A stretch of DNA of 5,819 nucleotides, from positions 1 to 5,819 of the forward strand of contig JBBDNZ010000064.1 in NCBI GenBank assembly GCA_040877285.1. The letters are read 5' to 3'. This document shows positions 5,657 through 5,819 of the stretch, in pieces. Within the stretch, counting starts at the first letter, position 1. Every line of letters begins with the position of its first letter. Under the pieces are notes generated by a model, which was given only the letters and a program-made list of their open reading frames with translations, ran no database searches and was not told the DNA's origin. Source of the DNA: CANKHA01 sp040877285. Lineage in GTDB: Bacteria > Pseudomonadota > Alphaproteobacteria > Rhizobiales > Xanthobacteraceae. The position numbers and the translations under genes are program-made.

Positions 5657-5819
5657 TCAGCGCAGCAACTCGTAGCTCACGGTTACTGACACCTGAAGCG
5701 TCTCTTCGCCGGGCGAAATGGGCGTGGCCGCCGCCTCCATGCTTTTCATCAGGAAGGGCCGCGGCGGCGCGCTTGCCCCCTCGCTGATGCTGAGCGGGCT
5801 GCCGAGCCCGGAGCAGATG
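5657..5819 (-). CDS. Probable SIMPL-domain (DUF541) protein, C-terminal 53 residues
   Basis: Only the 3' end is in the window. Translating back from TGA (5657-5659) gives an open frame to the edge. It contains GLGSPLSISEG, then a proline-bearing linker with Met/Ala residues, and ends TPISPGEETLQVSVTVSYEL-LR. The SISEG element followed by a P-G-E and alternating V-S-V-T-V strand ending in tyrosine fits the C-terminus of SIMPL/DUF541 proteins, typically about 230-250 residues, periplasmic and of unsettled function. The N-terminal signal peptide that such proteins usually carry is outside the window. The call rests on the motif pattern from memory, so treat it as probable. It is probably transcribed separately from ffh, since a promoter and a terminator-like hairpin follow its stop. 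Confidence 0.6.
   Translation of the reverse strand, partial: ICSGLGSPLSISEGASAPPRPFLMKSMEAAATPISPGEETLQVSVTVSYELLR

Noticed and set aside
4217..5689. Long plus-strand open frame (490 codons) opposite ffh
   Set aside because: It mirrors the ffh coding strand and reads His/Leu/Ala/Arg-rich with no domain signature. ffh on the other strand is unambiguous.

Overview
The window looks like chromosomal core sequence from an alphaproteobacterium, most likely a Hyphomicrobiales (Rhizobiales) relative. The evidence is high G+C, alphaproteobacterial-type protein sequences (for example the TRIDGDGRGG block in Ffh), the gene order ffh-rpsP-rimM-trmD-rplS-leuC, and intergenic palindromes of types that I recall as common in that order. 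All genes lie on the minus strand, so transcription runs from high to low coordinates.

In transcription order: the C-terminal end of a probable SIMPL/DUF541-domain protein (5657-5819, cut by the window edge); a 180-nt leader with a good sigma-70-type promoter, a GNRA-capped hairpin and a terminator-like hairpin; ffh (SRP GTPase); rpsP (ribosomal protein S16); rimM (16S rRNA processing factor); trmD (tRNA m1G37 methyltransferase), which directly abuts rimM; rplS (ribosomal protein L19); a probable terminator; a long intergenic palindrome; and leuC (isopropylmalate isomerase large subunit), whose last roughly 30 codons lie outside the window.

The ffh-to-rplS block is a translation and protein-targeting operon: membrane targeting of nascent chains (Ffh), two ribosomal proteins, a 30S assembly factor and a tRNA modification enzyme that keeps reading frame. 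leuC belongs to leucine biosynthesis and is probably a separate transcription unit.

I see no new defence, mobile or biosynthetic system. The interest lies in details. The expected rplS start codon reads AAG instead of ATG. The third iron-sulphur cysteine of LeuC reads as serine. The only in-frame starts that keep a full RimM or L19 domain lie in or next to CCTCTCCCC-type palindromic repeats. The ffh leader could be an attenuator or a small RNA. The first two are single-base differences from expectation, so base accuracy should be checked before any biological reading.
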